From positions 1 through 64,000 of the forward strand of contig WGNR01000008.1 of assembly GCA_016124445.1 (NCBI GenBank): a stretch of DNA of 64,000 nt, given 5' to 3'. Source of the DNA: a bacterium. GTDB lineage: Bacteria > Planctomycetota > Planctomycetia > Pirellulales > Pirellulaceae. Positions within the stretch are counted from its first letter, which is position 1. Every line of letters starts with the position of its first letter. Under the pieces are notes generated by a model. It saw only the letters and a program-made list of their open reading frames with translations. It was not told the DNA's origin and did no database searches. Below, in pieces: positions 44,416-53,043 of this stretch. A program made the translations under genes and the position numbers.

Positions 44416-45555
44416 TTAGAGTTCTTCTTCGGGAAGTTCGCCATCGGCTTCCGGCCCAGATACCGGTCCGACGACCGGCTCAAGCGAGGCCATCACCTTT
44501 TGCTTGATTTCTTCAGTGACTTCGGGGTTCTCGACCAGGAACACGCGGGCCTTTTCTTTGCCCTGACCAAGCTGCATGTCGCCGTAGCGGAACCAAGCCC
44601 CACTCCGAGCGACAATCTTATGGGTCAGTCCCAGGTCCAGCACGTCACCCTCGTAGCTGATCCCGTCCTTGTGCATCATGTCGAACTCGGCAATGCGGAA
44701 CGGTGGTGCGACCTTGTTCTTCACAATCTTCGTCCGAACCCGTTGACCGACGACATCCTCACCATCTTTCAGCTGGCCGATGCGGCGGACATCGACGCGG
44801 CAGGAAGAGTAGAACTTCAAAGCACGACCGCCAGGCGTGGTTTCCGGGCTACCGAACATCACGCCGACCTTTTCGCGAATCTGGTTGATGAAGATCACAC
44901 AGGTCTTCGATTTCGCGATCGCCCCGGTCAGTTTTCGCATCGACTGGCTCATCAAGCGAGCCTGCAAACCGACGTGCGAATCGCCGATCTCGCCGTTGAG
45001 TTCTGCCTTGGGCACCAGAGCGGCAACCGAGTCGACCACGATAATATCGACCGCGTTCGATTTGACCAGCATCTCGGTGATCTGCATCGCTTCTTCACCG
45101 CTGGAAGGCTGGCTGACCAGTAACGTTTCCAACTGAACACCCAACTTTTTGGCCCAACTAGGATCCAAAGCATGCTCGGCATCGACAAACGCGGCGATAC
45201 CGCCCGTCTTCTGGGCCTGGGCGACACAGTGCAGGGCCAAAGTCGTCTTACCACTCGATTCTGGCCCAAACATCTCAATGATGCGGCCACGAGGAATGCC
45301 TCGGCCCCCGAGAGCCAAGTCCAACGACAACGACCCGGTTGAAATACCTTCAATCGCCTTATGATTAGTCCCCAGGGGCATGATGGCCCCTTCGCCGAAC
45401 GACTTTTCGATTTGAGCGAGTGTCGTTTTGAGTGTGGTGTTCCCGGCAAACACATCCTTCTTGGCATCGCCACCTTTCGGTGTGCTGTCCTTCCCGGACG
45501 ATTTTGCTTTCTTGGCTGCCATTTTTCCGTTGCTCTTGGTTGCGACCGTGACCAT
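44416..45555 (-). CDS. recA: Recombinase RecA
   Basis: The strand-exchange protein and SOS co-protease. This 379-aa protein has an N-terminal Lys-rich extension of about 40 residues, then the RecA core with Walker A GPESSGKT near residue 100. [16 protein letters not shown] follows, Walker B is [11 protein letters not shown], and loop L2 is [16 protein letters not shown]. The C-terminal tail is acidic ([10 protein letters not shown]), as usual. AAGGAG lies 9 bases before the ATG. A promoter with a dyad over its -35 box lies upstream. It is followed by alaS after a terminator. Confidence 0.97.
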   Translation of the reverse strand: MVTVATKSNGKMAAKKAKSSGKDSTPKGGDAKKDVFAGNTTLKTTLAQIEKSFGEGAIMPLGTNHKAIEGISTGSLSLDLALGGRGIPRGRIIEMFGPESSGKTTLALHCVAQAQKTGGIAAFVDAEHALDPSWAKKLGVQLETLLVSQPSSGEEAMQITEMLVKSNAVDIIVVDSVAALVPKAELNGEIGDSHVGLQARLMSQSMRKLTGAIAKSKTCVIFINQIREKVGVMFGSPETTPGGRALKFYSSCRVDVRRIGQLKDGEDVVGQRVRTKIVKNKVAPPFRIAEFDMMHKDGISYEGDVLDLGLTHKIVARSGAWFRYGDMQLGQGKEKARVFLVENPEVTEEIKQKVMASLEPVVGPVSGPEADGELPEEEL

Positions 45556-45629
45556 TTCTTAGGGCTCCTTTATGCGGAATGACTGCAGGTACTGCAAGCG
45601 GCCTGGCGAATCAAAGTGCACAGATGAAC

Positions 45630-45657
45630 AGTGTACAAATTTGCATCGGCAATGCAA
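45630..45657 (-). promoter_or_regulatory. Probable recA promoter with a dyad over the -35 box
   Basis: On the minus strand TTGCAT (45652-45657), 16 bases, TACACT (45630-45635), about 75 bp before the recA start. The -35 box is one arm of a perfect inverted repeat TTGCAT-CGGCA-ATGCAA (45641-45657 on the + strand). This placement fits a repressor operator, possibly LexA-type, but no standard LexA box is seen. Confidence 0.5.
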
Positions 45658-45796
45658 TCGAAGTTCTGCTTTGATTCTGAAAAAAATGATCGGCGATGCT
45701 CGAGACACCTAAGGTCAGGCCCAAGAAAGATTTTTCAGAAATCGAGAAACCAGCCGCAAATCGTGCTGCGGCAATCATTTCCCGAAGATGGCCAAA

Positions 45797-46369
45797 TCAG
45801 CCAAGCCGACCGCGACCGATTAGCGTGTACTTGGGTCCTATGCGATCGAGTTTGCTGGCAAAGATAGCAACCTCGCTGACGTGGCACTCGCCCAGCGGAA
45901 GCTCGGCATTCTCCGTCATCAAAGCTCTCAGGTCATCGACTGCCGAAGTCGAGCGTTTCAAGCGGCCCAGGGTCAGGTGGGGATGATATTTTTTCCGCGA
46001 GTCAGGCGGAAAGCCGGCTTGGGCCAAGCTTTCGGTAAGATCTTCCTGCAGCGCAATAAGGGCTTCAGCCCCTTGTTTGGCACCGATCCAGAGCGTGCGA
46101 GGGTTTTTGAGATCAGGAAACGCCCCGGTGCCAATCATTTCCAGTTCGAAGGAAACATGTCGGGCAGCCACCTCAATGGTAGTCCTCGAAACTTCCACCA
46201 AGTCCTGGCCAGTGATGTCGCCCAGGAAGTTGGTCGTGATGTGCAGGTTTTCCGGCTCGACCCACTTCACTTCGCCCCCGGCGGCCGAGAGCTTTCGAAT
46301 CAGCTTCTCGGCCCGGCGACGAACGTCGGTTGAAATCTTCACCGCGAGAAAACAGCGAGTCGCTTCCAT
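45797..46369 (-). CDS. thpR: RNA 2',3'-cyclic phosphodiesterase ThpR
   Basis: A 190-aa 2H phosphoesterase. The two H-x-T/S-x motifs are visible: HIT at 43-45 in HITTNFLG and HLT at 131-133 in HPHLTLGR. ThpR opens 2',3'-cyclic phosphate ends on RNA (formerly called 2'-5' RNA ligase). It starts 27 bp after the PfkB kinase gene on the same strand. Confidence 0.9.
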   Translation of the reverse strand: MEATRCFLAVKISTDVRRRAEKLIRKLSAAGGEVKWVEPENLHITTNFLGDITGQDLVEVSRTTIEVAARHVSFELEMIGTGAFPDLKNPRTLWIGAKQGAEALIALQEDLTESLAQAGFPPDSRKKYHPHLTLGRLKRSTSAVDDLRALMTENAELPLGECHVSEVAIFASKLDRIGPKYTLIGRGRLG

Positions 46370-46396
46370 CTTGGGAGGGACTTCTCTTTCATTCCG

Positions 46397-47299
46397 TTAG
46401 AACGACAGCATCTGACGATACTTATCAAACCGGCCGTCGATCTCATCCCGCGAAGCGCCTTTCAAGCGATCGAGGCTGAAGTCTTCGACAATCAAGCTGG
46501 CCACCACGGTGCCGTAGCCCATCGCTTCCTTCAGAGTCTTCGGATCGAAGTTATTCTGCTCGGACAAGTAACCCATCATGCCGCCGGCGAAGCTATCCCC
46601 AGCACCCGTTGGATCGACCACGTCGGGCGTCGGGAAAGCAGGCATCACGTAGGTTTCGTTCTCAGAGAAGAACATGGCACCATGTTCTCCCTTCTTGAGC
46701 ACCACGAATTTCGGGCCCATATCCAGGACCTTCTGGCCGGCGCGGACCAAGTTTTCTTCGTTGGTCAGTAGCTTGGCTTCGCTGTCGTTCAGAACCAATC
46801 CGTCGATGCGGCTGAGCAGCTTCTTCAGTTGGTCGTGCTCGATCTCGATCCACAGATCCATTGTATCGGCCACTACCAGGCGCGGGCCGGTCATCTGATC
46901 CAGCACCTTCATTTGTGTTGTGGGCGATCCATTGGCGAGAAAGACGAAAGGACAGCGAGCCGCTTCTTCGCTCAATGTGGGGCTGAAGTTTTCCAGCACA
47001 TTCAAATGAACTTCCAGCGTATCGCGGTCATTCATGTTGTTGTGATACTTACCAGTCCAGCGGAAGGTCTTGCCCCCTTCTTCCACTTCGATTCCGGAAG
47101 TGTCGATCCCACGGTCGGCCAGCAGCTGGGTGTGTTCCTCCTGCCAGTCTTCGCCGACAACTCCCACCATGCGAACGCCACTGAAGAAGCTGGCGGCATA
47201 CGAAAAGTGCGTGGCGGAACCGCCCAGGATGTTTTCACGAACTTCGGTAGGGGTGTGAATGGAGTCGATAGCGATCGATCCGACAACCAGAAGTGGCAT
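46397..47299 (-). CDS. PfkB-family carbohydrate/nucleoside kinase
   Basis: A 300-aa ribokinase-like kinase. It opens with VVGSIAIDSIHTP and GGSATHFSYAASFF, and has the anion-hole and catalytic motif DPTGAGDSFAGG at residues about 229-240 with the catalytic Asp. The substrate (ribose, adenosine, fructose or other) cannot be told from these motifs. Its 5' region is divergent from the large NPCBM protein gene; thpR follows on the same strand. Confidence 0.9.
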   Translation of the reverse strand: MPLLVVGSIAIDSIHTPTEVRENILGGSATHFSYAASFFSGVRMVGVVGEDWQEEHTQLLADRGIDTSGIEVEEGGKTFRWTGKYHNNMNDRDTLEVHLNVLENFSPTLSEEAARCPFVFLANGSPTTQMKVLDQMTGPRLVVADTMDLWIEIEHDQLKKLLSRIDGLVLNDSEAKLLTNEENLVRAGQKVLDMGPKFVVLKKGEHGAMFFSENETYVMPAFPTPDVVDPTGAGDSFAGGMMGYLSEQNNFDPKTLKEAMGYGTVVASLIVEDFSLDRLKGASRDEIDGRFDKYRQMLSF

Positions 47300-47502
47300 G
47301 GGGACGTCTCTCGTTTTAACCTAGGCAATGGAAAGTCGTTTTCACAAATCGCGATGTCGGCTGCCCGAAAGATGGGAAGAACTCCCTATTCCAGGCATAA
47401 TGATCTTCGCAAAACGCCCCATTATCGAGGAATTGCCGGTGACTGCAACGTGACGCATGAAACCAATCGGCAATCTCGGTCATTTTCTTTTAGCGTCCGC
47501 TG

Positions 47503-50487
47503 ATGGGTGCTAAATTGCTCGTCTTCCCCCGAAAGGTCAGAGAATTGCCTTTTCGCCCTACCCTTTTTTGCCTGCTAGTCGCCTTTTACCTTCAAACTGC
47601 CGTCGGCTTTTCCGCTGAAGAGAAGCGGTTTGTGGCCTGCTTGGAAGATGGACGCATCGTCGAAGATGACGTGCTGCGCAATTGGTATTCCGGCAACGCC
47701 ATGCCTCAATTGGGCGGGCAAAGCTTGATTGAAGGGGGCAACCCCATGCGATGGATGGTCGATCGGTCGCTTGGCCCCGCTGAAATGCCCAGCGCTTACA
47801 TCGAATTCTTTTCGGGCGACCGACTCCCTGGACATACCGACTCGTACACTCCTGAAGGCTTGGCCTATCAAACTGTTCTGCCGGAGCATTTCACGCTGTC
47901 CCCCAGCTTTCCCTTTCGCAAGTCATCGGACGCCCGCTATCGATCTGACCTGCGTGTGCGACGCGACATGATCCGCAAGATCGTCTGGCAACAGATACCA
48001 GCCCTGATCGATCGCTATGTACCGTCTACCGTATTCTTGACCAACGGCCGCGAGATCTCGTTCCGTGCCATTCGTTTCACCGAGGGAAGCATTCAACTCC
48101 TCTCAGGACGCGAGCGGATCTCGATTGGCTTCCACGAAATTGCCGAGTTGCACCTTCCCAACGAATCTCCCTGGGAAACGCACTTGCTGGAATTGGCAAT
48201 CTTATTCCCAGGCGGCAAAACTGATCGGGAAGATCACCAGCGGTTGGTTCAGTGGGAGACGTCCGACGGATTGGTCGCGACAACCAGCGTTGATCGGATC
48301 GATGCCGATTCGCGCGGCGATAACAACAACTCTGATCGCTGGAATCATGGAATTCAGCCTGCTTGGTCACTCGACATGATCTGGGTCGAATGCCGTTCGA
48401 CCTGGATGAGGCGCAGTTGGCGATTTGACGAGATGCCGCTGTTTCGGGTTCCCTACCACGAGACGCGTGAAGAGGCGATGTTCTCCCGCAATGGCTTTTC
48501 CGCACGGATCAATCGAGGCGTCTTGGCAGGCACCGCCAAATCAGGCGAACACGCCAGTGGCTGGAACTTCGGCGTCATGGCCCCAAGCCGATTAAGCATC
48601 GACTTGCCGCCGCTGGCTCGTGGGTTTCGCGGATCGTTGGGCATCGACCAGGCCGCGCATGATCGAGGCTGTATTCGCGGTAAAGTGTTTCTCTCTTGGG
48701 AAAGCTCTCCGAAGTTCGAGTCGAAGCCGATTATCGGATCCGCGGAAGTCGTCCAGATTCCGGAGTTCCGTTGGGACAAGGTTCCTCAAAGTGGACAACT
48801 CATTCTGGAAACCGACATGGTCAAGAATGGCCATCCAGCCGAGGCCGATCCATTCGACATTCGCGATATGACCAACTGGATCGAACCGCGGATCATGCTC
48901 GATAAGCAGCAACTCCAAGAGGCGATCCTCCAGTTGACTCCCAAGACGATCCTGGCCTGGCAGGGCTGGAAGTTGGAAACCGAACTCGACAAACTTCAAT
49001 TCGCGACGACACTTCGCCAGGTTCAATACCCCTTCGAAACACCTTCGTGGCGTACGACGGTCGTCGCAAAGGATGAACCGCTTCGTTTGATTTCAACGCA
49101 GAAAATCGCCGCAAATCAAACCTGGCTCGAAGTTTCGCTCGCCAAATTCCACGGTAACGACCAACCGACCATCGATATCGTGATCGATGGCATACCGGTT
49201 TTCTCGCGCGGAATGCAAAACGTGAACACCTACGACCACGTCAATTCACCCGCACCGTTTCTGGTGAACCTTCAGCCGTTTGCGGGTCACGAAGCAACCT
49301 TCGAGATCAGCCAGTCAGTCGGGCCAAAGGATGTTCCCGTTGATTGGCGTGCGATTGCTTTCCTGTCTGAACCGACGTTTCTTGCTCCTATCTTGGAAAA
49401 CCCAACGCAAGTCCAAGTCGATGCGATGCAAACGATCGATGCCAAGCCAGCAGAGGTTACCTGGCGGAACGATATTCGTCTGTTGACGCGGCCAGCGATC
49501 GAGATCCCTGATGGCCCCTGGGTTCAAATTGCCAGCTTCGACCGACCGATCGAAATTCGCGAGCAACCGCTGCCGGGTCAATTTCGCCAGATTCGGATTG
49601 CTTTCCAAAAGAAGGGAAAAGGACATGTACTGATTCGTTTTCTCCACGAAAAGGATGACGAGCTCCCGGTGGTTTATGCAGCGGGAATCAGCAAGGCCGG
49701 CAAAGGTATCATCTCCATCGACGGCAATAAGCTGGACGAAAACTGGCACGAGGTCACGGGTGATCTGTACTCGAATTTTCACGATCTCGACATCACTGGC
49801 ATCGCCATCTCTTCGGTCGGCGAAGGAACATCTCTCTGGGACCACATTGTGTTCGCCAACAGCGCCGGAAACTTCGACCGTTTGGTTTCGGTTTCACCGG
49901 TCAACTCGAACTGGGACGACTGGGAGAAACGCTCCGCTGATTTGATGCCCCAAGCCATCAAAGGGCTGGTCGAAGTCCATTGCCCCGGTAAGCCGGTTCG
50001 TCCTGCTTACATGATCAACCAAGGTGAGGGCATCTTCGCGATGTTGGGGTATGACGACTGGAAGCGGAACGAGAAGGTGGAAGTCGTAAGAAATGACGGC
50101 AAAAAGTTCTCTGCAAAATGCCTTGGCATGGACGCAAGCTCAAAGCTCGGGCTCATTAAGCTTGAAAAAATTGAGCAAGATGGGGGTTGGTCTCAGTTGA
50201 ATCTTTCTGGCAAGGAACGGTTTGAACCCCAATACAGCTATATGCTGATCCAGCCGGACGGTAGGGCAGAATCGATCAACTGGGACATCTGCCGGCCGAC
50301 AAGCTACTCAAATAATTATGAGATTCTTTCCATCCCAAACCGCTTTGACTGCCGCGTCGGGGCCATTGCGTTAGACGTTAACCACCAAATTGGTGGATTC
50401 GTGAAAGGTCTTTCCCCGAACGGGAATCCAGTTTTAGTGAGTGTTCGCCAACTATTTGAGAATCTGACTACCCTACAGAAAGATTAG
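47503..50487 (+). CDS. Large secreted protein with NPCBM domain and degenerate HtrA-like C-terminus
   Basis: A 994-aa protein with a signal peptide (about residues 1-38, FCLLVAFYLQTAVGFSAEE). After an unrecognised region, residues about 368-465 match the NPCBM carbohydrate-binding module (LPPLARGFRGSLGID, GKVFLSWESSP, WIEPRIMLD). The last about 170 residues follow the order of a trypsin-like/HtrA protease (KGLVEVHCPG, VEVVRNDGKKFSAKCLGMDASSKLGLIKLEK, then a final IGGFVKGLS). The His, Asp and Ser of the triad are missing. It is probably a polysaccharide-binding surface protein with a non-catalytic protease fold. Confidence 0.75.
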   Translation: MGAKLLVFPRKVRELPFRPTLFCLLVAFYLQTAVGFSAEEKRFVACLEDGRIVEDDVLRNWYSGNAMPQLGGQSLIEGGNPMRWMVDRSLGPAEMPSAYIEFFSGDRLPGHTDSYTPEGLAYQTVLPEHFTLSPSFPFRKSSDARYRSDLRVRRDMIRKIVWQQIPALIDRYVPSTVFLTNGREISFRAIRFTEGSIQLLSGRERISIGFHEIAELHLPNESPWETHLLELAILFPGGKTDREDHQRLVQWETSDGLVATTSVDRIDADSRGDNNNSDRWNHGIQPAWSLDMIWVECRSTWMRRSWRFDEMPLFRVPYHETREEAMFSRNGFSARINRGVLAGTAKSGEHASGWNFGVMAPSRLSIDLPPLARGFRGSLGIDQAAHDRGCIRGKVFLSWESSPKFESKPIIGSAEVVQIPEFRWDKVPQSGQLILETDMVKNGHPAEADPFDIRDMTNWIEPRIMLDKQQLQEAILQLTPKTILAWQGWKLETELDKLQFATTLRQVQYPFETPSWRTTVVAKDEPLRLISTQKIAANQTWLEVSLAKFHGNDQPTIDIVIDGIPVFSRGMQNVNTYDHVNSPAPFLVNLQPFAGHEATFEISQSVGPKDVPVDWRAIAFLSEPTFLAPILENPTQVQVDAMQTIDAKPAEVTWRNDIRLLTRPAIEIPDGPWVQIASFDRPIEIREQPLPGQFRQIRIAFQKKGKGHVLIRFLHEKDDELPVVYAAGISKAGKGIISIDGNKLDENWHEVTGDLYSNFHDLDITGIAISSVGEGTSLWDHIVFANSAGNFDRLVSVSPVNSNWDDWEKRSADLMPQAIKGLVEVHCPGKPVRPAYMINQGEGIFAMLGYDDWKRNEKVEVVRNDGKKFSAKCLGMDASSKLGLIKLEKIEQDGGWSQLNLSGKERFEPQYSYMLIQPDGRAESINWDICRPTSYSNNYEILSIPNRFDCRVGAIALDVNHQIGGFVKGLSPNGNPVLVSVRQLFENLTTLQKD

Positions 50488-50527
50488 CAGGCAAGACTGG
50501 TCGCCTCGATCTATCGGAGATTGCATC

Positions 50528-50986
50528 GTGTCCACGTTTAAGTTGTTGACGTTCGTAACCTCACTTCTGGTTTCAGCTGGATGCGGCGAAAGCCGTTCTG
50601 CGGTCGTCAAAACGTCTGGCCAAATCTTCATCGATGGTGAACCGTTAACATTCAAGGGCAATGGCACCATTCGAGTCGTCCCCTATGATGGCGACTATGC
50701 CACGGGAAGGATCAATCCAGAAGATGGCACGTTCACGTTAACGACATTCAAAGAAGGTGACGGCGTCGTGCCAGGCAGCCACCCGGTTTGCGTCGTGGTC
50801 AACACGTTCGGACCTGGAGGCAACGTGCTAAACCTGGTCCCAGAAAGCTATGCTGATCCGACAAAAACCGGTTTGATGGTCACCATCATAGAGCCAACCG
50901 ACTCGCTCAGAATTGAGTTGCAGAGCAAGCTCCCTGCTGCCCCTTCGTCGGCCGACTCCCTGAAACGGGACGCTTCCGGTTTCTAG
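50528..50986 (+). CDS. Small lipoprotein, transthyretin-like
   Basis: A 152-aa lipoprotein starting at GTG (50528-50530) with CGGAG upstream. The lipobox is VSAGC, lipidated Cys19. The body follows the same plan as the lipoprotein near 39.1 kb: SGQIFIDGEPLTFKGNGTIRV, then PEDGTFTLTTFKEGDGVVPG. They are distant paralogs. It is only 40 bp after the large NPCBM protein, so co-transcription is likely. Its stop overlaps by 4 bp the stop of the convergent asparaginase-family gene. Confidence 0.82.
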   Translation: MSTFKLLTFVTSLLVSAGCGESRSAVVKTSGQIFIDGEPLTFKGNGTIRVVPYDGDYATGRINPEDGTFTLTTFKEGDGVVPGSHPVCVVVNTFGPGGNVLNLVPESYADPTKTGLMVTIIEPTDSLRIELQSKLPAAPSSADSLKRDASGF

Positions 50987-51936
50987 GGAACATCCGCGGA
51001 ATGTAGTGGCTCGCAAGTCTCGAGCCGCGAGCCATCTTGGTCGGTTACCGCGATCTGCCAATTCCCGCACAGGCAAACTCCCGCATGCGCCCCATCTTTA
51101 GCCAGCAGGTAAAGCTGCAGGTTGAAGTTAGGCCGCCCCAACTTGTCGACTTCAAATGTCGGGGCATGCCTGGCTACGTGCTCGAGCGTGGCCATTCCGG
51201 CATCGCGCGGCGACATTCCCTGCCCCATCAAGTGGACCGCCAGAAAGCTGGAGCAGTTGAGCAGGTTCGCTTCGCCATGGCCGATGCTGCCGCACGAACC
51301 ATGGTCGTTATCGACATAAAGTCCCGCTCCAAAGATCGGCGAATCTCCCACACGACCACGCGTTTTGAAACAATGCCCACTGGTCGAAGTGACGCAAGCC
51401 AAGTCGCCATCTGCATTTTGTCCCGCTAGGTGCACAGTGCCTGCCGGGTGGCGATAAAACTTCGTTAGAATCTGCATTAATTGCCGTGTCTCTTCATCTT
51501 CGTCCGCAGGCAGCCACTCCTGATTCGCCTGGTAGGTTCTTTTCCACAAACGCCACAGTTTGCGCGCTTTCTCAGTCAGAAGGTTTTCTGGCGGAAACCC
51601 GCAGGCCCGAGCGAATTGGTCGGCCCCTTCCCCGTGCAACATGACACGGCGAGATTGCCGCATCAGCTCAAGAGCCACCTTCGAGACATGTCGGACTTCG
51701 CGCAGGCCAATGATCGAACCGCCACGGTGCGTGCGTCCATCCATCACCGCGGCATCGAGCGTGACCTCTCCCTGTTCATTGGGAAGGCCACCGTAGCCGA
51801 CGGTATGTTCGTCCGGATCGTCCTCGACCAGGCTGACGCCTTCGACACATGCTTCGATTAGCGGGTGCGACTGCTGGATCAGATTCCAGGCCTTTTGAGC
51901 CGCCTGCAATCCGTTATGAGAGGCTATGACTTTCAT
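50983..51936 (-). CDS. Glycosylasparaginase/isoaspartyl-peptidase family (Ntn) enzyme
   Basis: A 317-aa N-terminal nucleophile hydrolase. The family tail motif TRGRVGDSPIFGAGLYVDND is clear at residues about 192-211. The nucleophilic Thr is most likely Thr167 in AGTVHLAG, where self-cleavage would expose it. Upstream the first half has SLVEDDPDEHTVGYGGLPN. Such enzymes cut GlcNAc-Asn links or isoaspartyl peptides. The usual HDT(I/V)G before the Thr is altered to PAGTV, so activity is uncertain. No signal peptide is visible; relatives in this phylum sometimes lack one. Confidence 0.85.
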   Translation of the reverse strand: MKVIASHNGLQAAQKAWNLIQQSHPLIEACVEGVSLVEDDPDEHTVGYGGLPNEQGEVTLDAAVMDGRTHRGGSIIGLREVRHVSKVALELMRQSRRVMLHGEGADQFARACGFPPENLLTEKARKLWRLWKRTYQANQEWLPADEDEETRQLMQILTKFYRHPAGTVHLAGQNADGDLACVTSTSGHCFKTRGRVGDSPIFGAGLYVDNDHGSCGSIGHGEANLLNCSSFLAVHLMGQGMSPRDAGMATLEHVARHAPTFEVDKLGRPNFNLQLYLLAKDGAHAGVCLCGNWQIAVTDQDGSRLETCEPLHSADVP

Positions 51937-52239
51937 GGTTTCTCATCGCGACGTTCTGGGTATAATTAGGGGGCTAGGAATTTCCTCGGTTCCTTTCGAT
52001 TTTTTGCATCGTGGTGAGGACAATCCTAGACGTGTGGTCCGCATCCTGTGAAAGGGGGCGGATTAAGGTAAGGCGGGAATCTGTGGAAGCGTTTCGTCTC
52101 CACAAATTGGAGAATCAACTGTTTGGGCCTATTGTCGTTTGATTGGCCCTGAAAAGCGACGTCCTTGCGATTCGTTCTTGTAGAAACACTCCAGGAATGA
52201 ATAGCCTGTTGCCAGTCGCCTTGCCCCACTGCGAGCCCT
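51937..52239. other. Divergent intergenic region
   Basis: 303 bp between the asparaginase-family gene and a membrane protein gene. TATAAT occurs at 51961-51966 but without a good -35 box. A 6-bp hairpin TGTGGA/TCCACA lies at 52082-52104. Nothing else was recognised. Confidence 0.5.
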
Positions 52240-53025
52240 ATGACCACTCCCGCTGACGACCCCAACTGGCCGGCTTATTTGCGGATCAATCAAGATGATG
52301 ATTCGCCCAATCGACCGCGGATATTACTCCGTACTATGGGAGTTCTGCTGGCGGCAGCTTCATTGGCCATCGCCGTCGCTCCTCTATTTTTCCCGAATGT
52401 CTCGTCCAGCATGTTGACTGCCTACCTGCTTTGCCTGGCGTTTATTGTCGGTCTCGATGTCTGTTTCGTAGGTCTGCTCCTCACCTGGCGGACAATCACC
52501 CGTTCCCGTTTGGGTGAATGGGTGATCACGATCGAAAGTTTTCAATCGTCCATTTATCGCAACCTGCTACTGGGTGGCGGACTTCATATTGTTTCGATCT
52601 TTCTTCTCTGGATACCGCTGCTTAGCAAACGCGATCCCAATCCATCGCTTCAGTCATTGGGCCTGTTTGTGGTGTTGTCCGCAATGGGAGCATTGGCGGC
52701 GATGCCCTGGCTGGTGCAGTTCTTTCTCAACATCCGCGGAAACGATTTAGAGGTCCACGAAGAAGGGATGATGATTGGTGGTTTCTATCCATGCCGCTGG
52801 AATCGCATCGTCCAGTACAGCGTATGGGACGATGCCGCCTCGCTGGTCGTGCTCGATATTCGTGGAAGGGGCCCGGTCGAAGTCTTCATGGCCCCAGGTG
52901 ATCGCAAGATCCTGGTCGAGATCTTGAAAGAACATGTCGGACCGCCAACCCGTGAAGGCCGCTCGGATGACCTCCCCGACGACCACCAACAAGGCCAATT
53001 TGGCAACCTCTCGGTGTTCAGGTAG
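52240..53025 (+). CDS. Membrane protein, function unknown
   Basis: A 261-aa protein with about four hydrophobic helices in residues 28-170 and a soluble C-terminal domain of about 80 residues (HEEGMMIGGFYPCRWNRIVQYSVWDD) like a PH-type beta domain. The motif WNRI-x-x-Y-x-W is found in several small planctomycete membrane proteins of the DUF5673 type. No close family was recognised. Its C-terminal end converges on the methyltransferase gene, with an 18-bp gap. Confidence 0.65.
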   Translation: MTTPADDPNWPAYLRINQDDDSPNRPRILLRTMGVLLAAASLAIAVAPLFFPNVSSSMLTAYLLCLAFIVGLDVCFVGLLLTWRTITRSRLGEWVITIESFQSSIYRNLLLGGGLHIVSIFLLWIPLLSKRDPNPSLQSLGLFVVLSAMGALAAMPWLVQFFLNIRGNDLEVHEEGMMIGGFYPCRWNRIVQYSVWDDAASLVVLDIRGRGPVEVFMAPGDRKILVEILKEHVGPPTREGRSDDLPDDHQQGQFGNLSVFR

Positions 53026-53043
53026 TTCCTCTGCCAATCAATT

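Noticed and set aside
45556-45700. Standard LexA box upstream of recA (E. coli or Gram-positive type)
   Set aside because: CTGTTCATCTGTG and GAACAGTGTACA only partly match either consensus. The perfect TTGCAT/ATGCAA dyad is reported instead as a candidate.
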